Below are positions 12,601 to 24,462 of a stretch of DNA of 64,000 nucleotides, one piece after another (within the stretch, counting starts at the first letter, position 1; each line of letters opens with the position of its first letter). The notes beneath the pieces were generated by a model, which worked only from the letters and a program-made list of their open reading frames with translations, was not told the origin of the DNA and did not search any database. A program made the position numbers and the translations under genes. The stretch is from Colletotrichum lupini (Eukaryota > Ascomycota > Sordariomycetes > Glomerellales > Glomerellaceae), in NCBI RefSeq assembly GCF_023278565.1, contig NC_064672.1:5146001-5210000 (forward strand), written 5' to 3'.

Positions 12601-13724
12601 GCTTCTGACAAGTCTGACGACGGGTAACAAGGGCTCCCTACACGGCACCTTGCGGCAAATCCATCTTATTAGCTACTACTGGGTGGTATAAGCCAGATTG
12701 GCCTGCATGTCCAGTCTGCCAAGCATTGCGAAAAGAATCCACCGACGGCGACAGAGAGCAGCAAGCAAGTGCAAAGCAAGGCTTTTCCTCTCTCTATTTC
12801 CCAATACCAGAGAAGACAGGCAATTTCCTGCAAGGTCGGGTCTTGATGTGTTTCTGCTTGTCCTGGGCTGCACTCAACAAGCCCATCATTGACCTATCCT
12901 CAGGTCCATATGCACACAATTTGAGCAGACAAGAGACATACATAGTACGGCGGGTATGCAGGGTAAGGCTCTCATACCCATGGCCCGGCTGTGATGGTCA
13001 AAACGTGTTTCAACCACTGCTGCATCAGCCTCCCTCACACACCCCTGGCTTTTTCCTACCTCGTCGCAATGGCAAATCGCACACACGATGCTGCCAATGG
13101 TCCCCTTCGCCTCGCTTCAAGTCCTCGCCTCCACCACTCGACCCCCAGTGCAGCACCACCACACGTTCCAGAGGCCCTGCCCACCCATGCCTCATCCCTT
13201 CGCCTTGTCGCCTTACCCCCCTGTCGGCTGTACACAACTGATGTCGCGCCGTCGGGGGTGGGCATCATTCTGGTTGTCACGGTTGTTCAGATGCAAGACG
13301 ACAACCCCAGGCACCACCTTGAGGCTAGGAAGGCCGCCCGAGCAGGGGTCTGAGGGTCCCTTGTTCTGGCATCTCGTAGTCGAGACGTGCGACACAAATT
13401 CTTGGGACGATCCCGAAGGTTGCTTAAATTCATGCCGTTCCCTCGCACCCCCCTCCCTTTCGAGTTTCCTTCTTCTTTTAGAATTTCCATCACTGACAAC
13501 TTCTTCGAGGCGGGATTTCCTATTTGCTTCTCTTTTCTTATTCTTCCGTTTACGTTTAATTTTGTTCAACTTCTTCCAGAGGCTAGTCCTACCAAGAGCG
13601 CGAGTCGCCAATTTCTTCGAATATCTCCAACTTTTTAGTAGTCACTCTCTCGACTCCGTCTTTTCGACAACCACCTATTCACGACACTATTTTCTCGGAT
13701 TCTTAAGAAAACTCGAAATTCAAG
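6653..13724. other. Long intergenic region without a supported gene
   Basis: About 7 kb, much longer than the other gaps. Both strands were read for domains, signal peptides and spliceable exons; none is convincing. Open frames such as 8234-8953 (minus) contain runs created by the A26 tract at 8408-8433 and are spurious. Visible features are a second A-run near 8170-8183, GA-rich repeats near 9260-9300, CA repeats near 11835-11860, and a strongly pyrimidine-rich stretch near 13440-13720 that is probably the leader of the next gene. A non-coding RNA cannot be excluded from sequence alone. Confidence 0.5.
8408..8433 (+). repeat. Homopolymer A26
   Basis: A run of 26 consecutive A residues, flanked by ordinary mixed sequence. 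It could be simple slippage or the tail of an old retroposed copy. I saw no recognisable retroelement coding sequence before it and no obvious flanking target duplication, so simple slippage is the safer reading. Confidence 0.9.
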
Positions 13725-14738
13725 ATGCATATCTCAGCTATGGTTGTTTCGGCTCTGGCCGCTGTCGCTTCGGGTAAGCTTTCACGCGAGGAACCGAGAA
13801 GAGAGAGAGAGAGAGAGAATGAGAGAAAGGCATGGCACAGGACAGCAGGACAGTCGACTAACACGCAAATTCCACACAGCCGTCGACGTCCAGGTCGTCT
13901 CCGTCGCCTCGACGAACAACACGCTCAAGTTCTTCCCCGAGAAGATCAACGCGCCCGTCGGCTCAATGGTCCAGTTCCAGTTCCGCGGCGGCAACCACTC
14001 CGTCGTCCAGTCCACCTTTGACAACCCGTGCATCCCCATCTCCAACGTCAACACCTCGGCAAAGGGCGTCTACTCTGGCTACCAGCCCGTCGCCGCCTCC
14101 GCCGCCAAGGGCCAGATCCCCGTCTTCACCGTCATGGTCAACTCCACCACGCCCATGTGGCTCTACTGCTCCCAGGGCAAGCACTGCCAGAACGGCATGG
14201 TTATGGTCATCAACGAGAAGTGAGTTTATTCCTTGATTGCGCTTTGCGCTGCATTTCCTCTAGTTCCGGTATTCCCCTGGTTGGCGTGTGTTTTGTGGCT
14301 GCACCCTGTTTCAGCTTTCAGACGATGACACCAGACGCATGAACACCATCCTCAACCTCCCTTCCACGCCACACCCCTAAACCACAAGCAAACTCGGGAA
14401 TGACACATTTATGCTAACCTCTTACTCTCCAAAACAGCACCAAGGCAAACGCAACCCGTTCCATTGAGAACTACGCAAAGGCCGCAAAGAACGTTGCCCA
14501 GGCTCAGATCCCCGGCGGTGGCGCGGCCGGCGGCTCCAACGGCGGCGGCTCCGCCTCCCCCACTGGCGGTGCCGGCAGCGGTTCCGGCAACGGTGGCTCC
14601 GGTTCCGGCAATGGCGGCTCCAACAGCGGCGGCGGCTCCTCTGCCACCCCGTCGTCTCCCCCAACTGCCGGCGCCGTCTCCCTCAGCGCACCCGGCACCT
14701 TTTTGCTCGCTCTTGGCGCTGCCTTCTTGCTCATGTAA
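13725..14738 (+). CDS. GPI-anchored extracellular cupredoxin-domain protein
   Basis: Predicted cell-surface copper-binding protein of unknown physiological role. Three exons (13725-13773, 13880-14219, 14438-14738) join in frame to 229 residues. Residues 1-16 form a signal peptide (hydrophobic, ending AAVAS). The cupredoxin fold spans about 18-128. Candidate type-1 copper ligands are all present: His55 in GGNHSVV, then Cys113, His118 and Met123 in LYCSQGKHCQNGM. Cys67 and Cys119 could form the usual disulfide. A Gly/Ser-rich low-complexity linker covers about 150-205, and the C-terminus is hydrophobic (PGTFLLALGAAFLLM), as in GPI-anchor signals. If intron 2 is not removed the protein stops right after the copper site, so splicing decides whether the anchor is made. 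Related proteins in this group are serine-rich GPI proteins of filamentous fungi. Confidence 0.88.
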
Positions 14739-15901
14739 GAGGTTTAGTACCTTGTTTGTGTGCTTTTTCGGGATCGATTCAAGGGGGGAGGGGGTTATGG
14801 AGAGAGAGGGTACGGGCCAGGAGTTTGGTTTCTGGAACTACTACTACTGGGCTACTACTACGGGTGTAAACAAACATTTTTTGTGATGATGAACTTAATA
14901 CCATTCACTTTTCCTTTTTTTACTCAGGGGTGGCATACTCTTGTATGAAGAGACAAAAAAACGAAACGAGACTAGACGGGGCTCTTCATGTGTATATGAG
15001 GAATCCGTGTTGGAAAAACGGCGTGATCTTATACTTTCTGCTATGGCATCTAAATCGAGTTCTCGTTGATTTCGGTACATGCACGTTTCGTCAAGCACTT
15101 GGGATGCTCAGACTTCTATTTCTCTTTATACCAGTTCTCGGAAACGTGACACTATAACAGCGGACACTTGGAATCAGCTTGCTGCTATAGAATCAAATCA
15201 AATTCCTCATTCTCTGACGTCGAGATGAGCGTTTGGCTTAGCATGTCCTAGGTACACACTCCGAGTGGTACAAGAGTCAAGTAAGCGGCTACCATCATCT
15301 TGACACGACATGTTCTCAAGGCAGTGAATAATCGTTGTCTCACCCCTTCCGTTTCTCAGCGACTTTGTGTGTCCTTCGGCATCTGCTATAGCCGAACTGC
15401 ATGTGCATCATTCTGGTCCTCAACATCTATATTCGCGTTTTTTGGTTTTTCTGCACTCGGGAAGACCCGAGTTGAGAGCCTTCAAGTCTCTACAAGTACC
15501 CCGTCCCTTCGTACAACTAGCGACCGGGACTGATCAAGAAGACATGGTGGCATTAGCTGATGCGCTGTTGTCTACTAGCGAAACATACCTCGAATCAGCA
15601 GCTATAAAAGTGCGAATTTCGAGCAAGGAGATTACTGACGAAACTACCAAGCAGATTCGAACTGTGTGTCTCCAGATCAGCTGCTTTGTCCAAGATCAAT
15701 TCTTTACATACATGTCACACGCTACGTAAAATGCAGAGCGAACATCGAACATCGCGAAAGGCCCGCCGCTTCATGTTATACGAACTACAGCGTTTTTCTT
15801 TCTTTCTCTCCCTCCCTAGTATACTACAGTGAATCATCTTTACAACACAAACACCAAATCCCGGTACGGACACCGCCGGTAGAACATCAGTCCAGGCGGC
15901 C
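14739..15901. other. Intergenic, convergent genes
   Basis: About 1.2 kb between the 3' ends of the cupredoxin gene and the convergent MAPR gene. Short open frames only, no domain or repeat recognised. Probably the two 3' UTRs and terminator regions. Confidence 0.5.
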
Positions 15902-16821
15902 TTAGTTCGTCTCCTGTCCAGGAACAACCCTCTTCACCCGGCCCTTCTGCGCCTGCTCACAAAGCGGCCGCCTCTTCTCCTTCTCCAACCACCCTTCCTC
16001 CCTCTTGACCTTGCCCACCTCGCCATACTTGTCGCTCTTGCTGAAGAAATCAACCCAGTGCTTCAGCGCATCGTGCACTTTTTGCTGCGCGGCCGCGCGC
16101 TCTTCCGCCTGGAGGGCCTGCATGTCGGCGTACGACCAGTGGCGGTCGATTTCGGGGTCGTCCAAGGGTAAGAACATGTCTTCGACGCCGCGCATGTCGG
16201 GGGTGCGGTCCTCGACGAAGCAGCCCGTGACGAAGCCGCGGGAGGCGTCGCGGCCGGCGAAGACGTTGTAGGAGCCGCCGGGGCCGTAGATGCGCGGGTT
16301 GGCGGAGACGTCAAAGATTGTGTGGTTGATGGCGAGGTAGATTGGCTTTGTCGGGTCGGAGCCGTCGTATTGGAGGAGTTCCTCGGGGGTTAGGTAGAGG
16401 GGGCCGTTCTGTTTGTGAAATGGTATGGTTAGCTTTCGTTCGATTCGGTTGACTCCTCTGGAATTGGGGGAATATGGGAGGGGGAGAGAGAAGGGGTTGT
16501 TTGGTCACGCACCCATTTGGCCTTCCAGTAGTCGGGCCTCATGTACCAGGGCTTATTCTTCTGGCCCCAGAAGAAGCTCTCGCCGCCGCTCTGGAGATAG
16601 CTCAGGGCGCACGAGGCGAGGAAGAAGAAGCTGAGGAGGCGGAGGATGTCGAGGTAGGGGCTGTACTCGTCCGTGTACACAGACTCCTTCTTGGACTTTT
16701 TGCTCTTCTTCTTCTTGTCTGCTGTGGTGACAGGCGGTGCGTCCGAGTCGATGGCGTTGCCGTCCGAGTCGACTTCCTCGACGCGCTTGCGTTGCCGCAC
16801 GTTTGCTGCGTCGTCGGCCAT
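15902..16821 (-). CDS. Cytochrome b5-like heme/steroid-binding membrane protein (MAPR family)
   Basis: Membrane-anchored member of the progesterone receptor membrane component/Dap1/neuferricin family; relatives bind heme and support cytochrome P450 enzymes in sterol synthesis. Two exons, 16821-16513 and 16408-15902 on the minus strand, join across a 104-nt intron with GTGCGT donor to give 271 residues. The N-terminus is soluble with a basic KKKKSKKSKK stretch, followed by one membrane segment at about 57-77 (LDILRLLSFFFLASCALSYL). The cytochrome b5-like domain begins near LTPEELLQYDG and includes AINHTIFDVSAN and YGPGGSYNVFAGRDASRGF, where tyrosines rather than histidines are expected to contact heme. 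The C-terminal part (HWVDFFSKSDKYGEVGKV) matches the W..F....KY..VG pattern of the neuferricin-type branch. The exact subfamily is inference. Confidence 0.88.
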
Positions 16822-18569
16822 TGTGTGTGTGTGTGTGCCTGTTGGTGTGTATGTGGAGAGGCGAGGAGAGGTGAAGTGAGGTGTGTAGCTGGCAGGATAG
16901 CTCGAGGTAAGGTTGCCAGTTCGGAAAGTCTCACTGCCGGGGAAGCTACTTTAAGTGATCGACGTCGTTGCACTACTTTGAGAAGCTACACGTAGCGGTG
17001 CAAATGTCACGTTGTCTATGTAGCCAGACAGAACCCAAGGGACACGATTCTAGATACAAAAAGATGGAAATGTACGGAGTATGTATCCGTACGCGGACAG
17101 ATTTATTCCACACCCCGCCGGAACCTGGCAATGGAATGGGCTAATACGTTACGGCGCGAACGGGACGGCGATGAGGTGGAGGCCGAGAGCGAGCAAGACA
17201 CAAAAAGGTGACTTTTAGACGGCCTGTGATAGGTCGCTGCGGATCCAAGCCATCCGATGGGAGTCCCCCTTTTCTGGGTCTCTTCTTTTTTTGACAAGTT
17301 GGGGACCCTTGGGCCTGATGTAGAGAAGCATTGGAAGACACTTTGCCGCTTTTTGGAGACTCTGGCAAAACTGGCAAGAATGCAGGAGGATTCCCTGGAG
17401 ACGCAGCAGTTACACATAAAGTGGCAGCCGGTGGCAGCTCTCCAGGATAGGTTAAAGCCTCAGAGCTGCTTACGAAAGCATTTGAGGTTACGAAGTACGT
17501 ACCTCAGGGAAAGGTCAATTAATGGGAAAGAGCAAAGCCTCAAGCTGTGTTCATGCGTGGCTGCTTACCTCATAGGTGAGGTTTAGTACATTACTGGAAG
17601 GCACAGATACAGAGTACCTTACGGATACGGGTAGAGCTTCCAGAAGCTGTGACCCTGGTCAGAACGATCAAAAGGCAAGGCACTGGTACGGATAGTGGGC
17701 ATCCACTTGTGCGACACAATGCAGGTTGGGGAATCTTCAGATGCAACAAGCAGAAACCCTCCATCTCTGGACCGGGAGCTTAAACCATACATTACTCCGT
17801 ACATAGTGTACCGTAGTATTCCGTGCAAGTGTTTGAGCTAGAAGGATTCAAGGAGAGGATGAGGGAAGAAAGCCATCTAATCCATCGCCATCCCTTCTTT
17901 CCCTCCTCCTGCACCTTCCCAAAGGTACCTACCTACCTTTACCATAGCTTGGGTATCTTCATGCACATATCCCCTAAGTTGTTTTATATCAGCCCAAGAA
18001 CCCTTCCATGAATACAAAAATCGTTATACCGAGTGACTTACCGCATTGAGCAGCTGCCCGACGTTGAAATCATTCTTTAGGTCAAACGTCTTTTTTTTCT
18101 CTTTCGGTTCTTCGCCCAAAAGTGGAGCTGATTACACATGTCACTCGACCCTCAGCCAATCCCATGGCCGAATGAGCCATCTCGCTAGACCAATCCGCCG
18201 CGTCACCCAGACAACCCACCTGCAGCAACTCCAGCGCCCGCACTGTGAACAGCCGCCCACCTGTTCTTGCTGCCCCAACCCACACCTCAATTCAACCTGG
18301 ACTGGGAATCAGCTACATACACCTTTACTTTTGGCTTCTATTGCTGTCGACCTACCTTACCCTACATGATCCATACCACCTCCCTCAAGGGTTTCTTCTC
18401 AACTCCAAACGCCATCATCGTCATCCTCGCACGCCGCGACACATGCAAGACGTCTTCGAGCACCACCCCCTCCAAGTAGACAAACCCTCAACGCACAACT
18501 TCTCCATCAATCACGCAACCTGCATGACAGATACCTCGCCGCGATAATCACAGAAACGCCATCACCGCC
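16822..18569. other. Divergent intergenic region
   Basis: About 1.7 kb between the divergent MAPR and Cut12-like genes. Holds a short GT repeat just upstream of the MAPR start (about 16822-16836), one TACGGAGTA (17073-17081) and one TACTCCGTA (17793-17801). Several T/A-rich and C-rich stretches precede the Cut12 start. No gene supported. Confidence 0.5.
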
Positions 18570-20517
18570 ATGGCCGACAGCGCCGAACCACCGTCCTCAC
18601 CGGGCTGCCCATTGAGCCCAATGACCCCAGACCGGGCCAACAAAGCCCAACAAGCTCGTAACCTATTTACCTCACCTCGCAGTAGTCCTGGAGGTCGAGA
18701 TAGCTCCGTCCACGAGAAGATCTCCCAGTTCAACAATCTCGCCATGCAGTCCAAGACTCTCGAGCGCAAGACCGCTGATGCCGCCCTCAAACGCGCCATG
18801 CTGGGTCGCGAGGAGGCCGAGACCGAGCTGCGCAGGTACAAGGACGAGTCCAAGGTCTTGCGCGTGCAGCTGGAAAAGGGCAAAGAGCGAGAGCAGCGCG
18901 TGAGCGAGCGTCTCGAAACCGTCATGGTACACTCATCTGCTACATTTCCGCGGTGATGCAACTCATTCATACTAATGTCTCCTCCAGGAACAATACGGTC
19001 GCGCAAAGGAAACCTACGCACACACGAAAGCAGCATGGGAGAAGGAAATCAAGCTCGCACGCAAAAAGACATTCAAGAACGAGTCCCAAATCATCAAGCT
19101 CCAAGAAGAACTAAAGGCTTCTCGCGAAGGCTGGCGCCTCGCCTCCGACAACCTCGACGCCGAGAAGTTGCGCAACAAGGCCCGCGAGGAAGAAGCTTTC
19201 CAAGCTCGCTACCAGATGGTAGGCATGGAGCAGGAACTCGGCGAGGCTCTCGAGCGCATCAAGATGCTCGAACAGGAACGCGACGTCTACAAGACCCTCG
19301 CCAAGGAGGAAGAGGTCGCCCGTATCGCCGCCGAAGGCCGTATCCCCCTGCCCAAGACGGCCAACGCCGCGCCCGACGACGAGTTTGCCTCGCCAAAGAA
19401 GAAGGGACCGCGCTTCTCTCTCTCCACGGTCGACATCATCTCATCCGCCGCCAGCGAAGGGGAGATCGAGGAGCTGTCACTCCAGGTGTCGTGGGAGCGT
19501 CAACGTGCGGATCGTGCTCAGGAGCTCGTCGATTTCCTTCAGGCAGAGTGCGAATTGCGTTGCTGCCCATGCGCCAAGTCTCACAGGAGAAGAAGCCTCG
19601 TCTCTCCGAGGCAAAGCCTGGCTTCAAACAGAGCGAGCATCTTGTCACCCAAGCGCAGACTGATGCCGCCAGCTGAGATTGCCGATGCCAGCGATCTGGT
19701 TCTCCTCCGTGGAGGTAGGGAATCGTCTCCATCATTGAGGGCATCATTGAGCCCGCCAGTCGAAGACGCTCCCTTCAAGAAGCTAGCTGCGCATAGGAGA
19801 TCTAAGGAAGAGAGGAGAAGCACCATCTTCTGTGCCCGTGAGGGTATTTTCCGAACTGTTTCACAGCAAGAAGCCGACGAGATCGAGGCACAGGAAGAAC
19901 GAGGAAGACGAGTGAACGAGTCAAGTGAGGAGTCCCCCAACGAACCTCCTACACCACACGATGCTCCAGAGAGATACTCGCGGACGCCCTCCCTCGAACC
20001 CCCAGACTTTGCTGTTCTTGCGCAAGAACGTATGTCTCTGGCATCACTTCTCAATGCACCCCACGGTGGTGCCCACGGTGAAGTCCACACCGCACCTCTC
20101 CCTTCCATCCCCACCATGCCCGACACTGAGGAACGCCCGGCATCCCGCTCCTCAAGGGGCCCCTCGCCATCGCCCGATGATACACTTCGACCCCACACCT
20201 CCGCAGCTTTCTACACCAAGACCACGACGACAACCGTCCCCGTCCGCGACGATAAGCCTCGACCACAGCCTCGGTTCGAGCGTGCGCGTACACCTTCTGG
20301 CGGTGACTGCCAAATGTCCTTTGATATCAATAACCCCGCCATGACCCCGACCATGACCCGCGAGGAGGCCCTGGCTCGTATCCGCGAACGTCGCGGACGC
20401 GCCAAGTCCATCGCCCAAGGCACTGCGACACCCCGCAAGAAGATGATTGAGGGCGCCGGCGAGCGGCGAGATGTTAGCGCCCCCGCCGGTCAGACGGTTC
20501 CCAAGGCCAAGGCATAG
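18570..20517 (+). CDS. Spindle pole body-associated Cut12-like protein
   Basis: Coiled-coil protein resembling fission yeast Cut12, a spindle pole body component that promotes Polo/Cdc2 activation at mitotic entry. Exons 18570-18926 and 18988-20517 join across a 61-nt intron, giving 628 residues up to the TAG at 20515-20517. The N-terminal section around SPRSSPGGRDSSVHEKISQF is what I associate with the Cut12 family. A long coiled coil (about residues 45-215, rich in E/K/R/L heptads) follows, then a Ser/Pro-rich disordered region with many SP/TP sites (likely kinase targets) and a basic C-terminal helix TREEALARIRERRGRAKS. The frame stays open and coding-like after the TAG for another 71 codons (20518-20730), treated separately. 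Family assignment rests on my recognition of the N-terminal pattern, not on a search. Confidence 0.8.
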
Positions 20518-20733
20518 AGTCCCTTTCGGTTCGAGGCGGCCTCGTCCACCATTGACCGCAGAGTGAAGCTGAACATGCCCCTCGAGGACATTGAATCACC
20601 ACCGGTAGATTCTGACAGCCCGGTCAATCCACAGGCAGTTCAGTGGCATAACGAGGGCATGCGACATCGCCTATGGAAGCTCACCCGGGACTCTCTCTCA
20701 CGTGGCTCGTTTGGATGGTTGACAGATGTATGA
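20518..20733 (+). other. In-frame coding-like continuation after the Cut12 stop
   Basis: Directly after the TAG at 20515-20517, the same frame continues for 71 codons to a TGA at 20731-20733. It begins SPFRFEAASSTIDRRVKL and ends near LSRGSFGWLTDV. Composition is protein-like (amphipathic, charged, few rare residues) and not like the T-rich 3' sequence that follows. One explanation is a 45-nt intron at 20473-20517 (GTTAGC donor, CATAG acceptor), which would remove the stop and keep frame. That intron would be very short and has no clear branch site. Others are stop readthrough, a recent nonsense change or an assembly error. Confidence 0.5.
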
Positions 20734-22635
20734 AAAATCAGACTTGTGCACAAAAAGCAGGGCGTTTACGGTGGTCCATTGGGAAAGCGCGGGAGCTTCC
20801 AGGAGTTCTATTTTGGAGAGGAGTTTTTGTTCATTCATCCGGCCTGTTTTTCATCTCATCCTTTCCTCTCTGACCGGTACATGTCGTCTGCAGCATGGTC
20901 GCGGCGTTCTTGGACAAAATGGGGAGGGTAAACGGAGAAACGGCCTCCTTGTGTTTTTTCCTGTTGACCCCCTCTTTATGACGAGGAGTTTGGATTTCCC
21001 AACCTTGACGACACAGTACATACCACCGGGGGCGGGTTAGCATTCTTGTCTTTTCTCTGGTTTCTTGTATGACGATGAAAATGAGGAGGGGGTTTGGCTG
21101 GATTGATGATAGTATTGCTTATTGTTGTTTTTTGTTGCTGCCTTGCCTTATTTCGATACTTAATTGAGGCCCTTGACCTTGTTCTACTCCATTCTCTTCT
21201 TCAAGTCTCCCACCATCATGTCATCACCGAGATCTGGCACCCCAACTTCGGCCAGTTAAACTATTGTGTCTTTTTCTCTCTACCGCACCCGTCAGACCTG
21301 GCCAACGCCTCGCCTTCGACCCATCTGTCTTGACATAGTTGGTAATGTTGCTGATCCCCAGTCCGGGTCGCCATGAAAATGGTCCACTACCATACACTTT
21401 TCCTCGTAACCCCGATGGAACAGAGGCGTTTCTCTTTCAAGCAAGGTTAAGGTATATAGCCCACCCAGGTCCACCACTCTCTCGTAATCCGGTTCCGTGA
21501 GCTGTCAGCCGTGAAAGCCATTATGGTCGAACGGTATGATTCCGAACTGTGAGGGCTATACTGGCTATATATGGTGATGAACCACGTATAGGTCGGCTTG
21601 GCCTTTTGTTTTTTTGCTTCGTTTTCTACGGCTGGTCTATAATCAAGTACCTCTTGATTGCGAGTATGGGATTATGTAGACGTGGAGGTTTAAGAGGAAG
21701 GTGATTTAGTGTTTGAGACTATTTTCTTTTTGCGGGTAGTTTGGGTGAACAAGTGGTGAGATGTGAGGATGCTCAGAGTAGAGATTTTTGCGGGTTCGAA
21801 TTGGGATCATCACAAGGTTTTTGCTTTGTTTATATTTGAAGAGGCCCTGCTTGGAATGATATTTGATAGTTCGCAATAACTCAGCGTGGAGTTTAGATGA
21901 ACAGTCATGAGACAAGAATGCATCCCCGAGAGCGAGGATATCGGCGCGTTCGAAACCCGGTATCGTAGAGAATTTTGTTTTGTCGAAAAACTTGAAGAGC
22001 TCTATGCTGAAAATGGTATTTTGATGTTTTCAAGACTTTGCAGTAGGTGCTGTTGGTTCATTGTCCGATTACTTTGCTTCTTTTGCGCGGGGATATAAGG
22101 CAAGAGGTCTGATGAGGCTTCGAAAAACCATGTCACGGAGCAGAGATCCTTTCCTGTATACCGATGGAGCAGGTGTTTGAACCAAGACGATATTCAAAAT
22201 TTCTCTCTAGCTAGACTTTTGCAGCAAGTACGGGAGTGATGCAGTCTTTGAACCCCCCCACCTTCTAACCCCCTTTCTCTCTTGAAATGTCTCTCGCCTC
22301 GAAAAGTACTCCCCCTACTTTTTTCGACGTTGTTGATAGTTGGTGATGGTATAGGTAGCATAAAGTATAGCAAAGAAATATCAAAAAAAAGTCGTAACGT
22401 CATGCAAGAAGGTAGTATAGTATATCCACTTCCCATCGCTTTTCCGTCCGCCCCCCCCTTGGGAACACAAAAAAAACAAGGATCCCAAACAACTCCTCAA
22501 ACATCATTGGATATCCCAACTTTGCGACCTATATCGAACGATTGTGAAAAGATTCAACACCGGAAGGCGGGGGAGAAAAGCGGTTCGAACCCATATTGGT
22601 GGTATCCGTCTAAAGCAGGCAGCCCCCCCCCCCTA
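20734..22635. other. Intergenic, convergent genes
   Basis: About 1.9 kb between the Cut12-like gene and the convergent BTB gene. T-rich and mixed sequence with short open frames only. A GGTTCGAACCC string at 22582-22592 resembles a tRNA B box, but no matching A box or cloverleaf precedes it. Nothing further supported. Confidence 0.5.
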
Positions 22636-24462
22636 TCATCCGTTCAGGAACCCCCTGGTTGCATTCCTTGCATTTTCCGAGCTATATGCGTCGAGCTTGA
22701 CGGCGACGAGCACACACTCGACGGAGCTCTTTCCGCCGCGCGAACCCTGGATCTTGAGCCTCCATTGGCCCGTCCGAACTACCCACTCCTCGGCCGCGAG
22801 CGCCGCCTGGCCCTGGCCTGCGGCCGTCGCGAAGCCGTGAGAGTCGACCCGTCTCCGCTTGCGCGAGTTGGGCTGGATCGCTGTCGTTGCTGTGGGTGAT
22901 TCGGCTGTGCTCGAGGCCGCGGACATGGGGTTGTTGTTGTTATTGTTGTTGGCGGTGGTGGGCTGTAGGTCTTCAAAGTCTAGGGTGTGTGGTCTGCCGT
23001 CGAGGGTGATGGAGGTGTCGCTGTCGATGGACACGCGCACGAGGTCCTCGCTGAGCGGGGTGTGTCCCGGTGTCGGGGGCTGGCTGCCGGCGCCGCCCGA
23101 GGCCATGAGGAGGCCTAGGGGTTGCGTCGTCGGCGGGAGGTTGAGCTTGGTGGCCACGACTTCGAAGAGGCGCGCCACGCGGGCGCGGGTGTCTTTGAAG
23201 AACTCGGCGCGGACGGAGCCGGAGCTGTGGTGGAAGTGAAGGCGGGTGCTCTCGCCGCCGATTTCGAGGACCAGCTCCGCCGCGCGGTCGTCGACGTAGG
23301 GACGGGCGTAGTTTACCCAACCGGAGAGGTGGTCGGCGGGGGAGGCCGAGACGTCTGCGGCGACGCTGATGCCGCTTTTTAGTATGTCTTCGAGGCGTAG
23401 GAGGATTTCCTCGCGCCGGCGGCTCTGGTTATGGCTGATGTGGTGGGGGATGAGTTTCTGCTCCAGGCCTTTGAAATTGAAGTAGCGGCAGTCTCGTAGT
23501 AGCTCGGCGCGGTGCGACTCGTTGCGGATCGTTACGGGGTATCCGCGTAGCAGGTGTAGGATCTCGGCAAAGGTATCGGCGGAGCGGTTCGGGACGGACG
23601 GCGGTAGGATGGAGGGCGGGCGGAGGAGGCCTTCGCGGTCAAGGCCGGGGAACAGGTCTTCGGGGTTCGAGAAGAAGACTGCGAAGCCGAGGGAGAAGAA
23701 GTTTGGCGAATTGCCTGGGTCGGTGAAGATATCGCGGGGGATCTGAAACTCGCGGTGGCCGATGGAGATGAATATTGACTCCTCATAGAGCTGTGATATC
23801 AACTTGGGCACTGCCAGAGCTGTGTTAGTCGTAAACGCCGAGGACTTGAATCCAGCAAGCACGCACAGCTATAGAATTGGGCGTCGGCAAAAAGTCGCAC
23901 AAAGTGCGTGCCGTCTCGGGGTTTGACATGATAGCCTTGGAGGTGGAGGGAGATGTCGGCAAAGGTCTGGGGATCGCGGTCGATGTACAAGGTGCGGATG
24001 GCATTGGAGAGGTCCTCGCCGGTTTCTTGTGCCTTTTTGACCTGGCAGTAAAAGTACTGAGAGAAGTACGACGGCGCTGAAGACAGAGACGGAGGGTCAG
24101 CATGGTGTTTTGTCTTGGGCGCCTGGCGCGGATCGCGGTGGATCGCGGCGCAACGCCGGACGGCGAGTTCGCATTACACAAAGACGGGACTGAGAGAAGT
24201 GGGCATGGCAGGGATTCAGGAACGTACCATCGGATGAAATGGATGCGCCGGAGAGCTTAAACAGCTCATTGCCTATCTGTATGGGGAAGACGCGCTCGTG
24301 AGGGAGGAAGTGAGGAATCTTGGCGACCTGAGCCTCATCGTGAGGTGGCGCTGGGCTCTTTGATGGGTGTTGGGATCTCGCGCTGGTGTTGTTGGCAATG
24401 GACATGTCGGCGGCAGCTGATCGACGCTGAGGTTGAGAATCGGATTGCGCTTGTTGAACCAT
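22636..24462 (-). CDS. Tandem BTB/T1 (KCTD-type) domain protein
   Basis: Fungal protein with two BTB/POZ domains of the potassium-channel tetramerisation type; probably an adaptor. The yeast stress regulator Whi2 has a domain of this kind, so a Whi2-like role is possible but unproven. Three exons on the minus strand: 24462-24228, 24076-23867 and 23819-22636, giving 542 residues. Domain 1 covers about 58-155 (VFPIQIGNELFKL ... YFSQYFYCQVKK ... LYIDRDPQTFADISLHLQGY). Domain 2 follows at about 165-290 (SIFISIGHREFQIPRDIF ... SADTFAEILHLLRGYPV). The rest includes a disordered Ser/Asn-rich part with an N7 run and a basic RKRRRVDS that could be a nuclear signal, then a C-terminal globular piece (EEWVVRTGQWRLKIQG). 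Start chosen as the first ATG in frame; an upstream TTG extends the frame but is unlikely. Intron 2 has two in-frame acceptors 9 nt apart. Confidence 0.87.

Noticed and set aside
13088..13777. 229-codon open frame overlapping the cupredoxin start
   Set aside because: Ends inside the first exon and intron of the cupredoxin gene in another frame and covers its pyrimidine-rich leader.
21946..21966. GTTCGAAACCCGG resembling a tRNA T-arm
   Set aside because: The T-stem bases on either side are not complementary on either strand and no acceptor stem is found.
22582..22592. GGTTCGAACCC resembling a tRNA B box
   Set aside because: No A-box or cloverleaf can be folded from the preceding 90 bases and the flanking stems do not pair.
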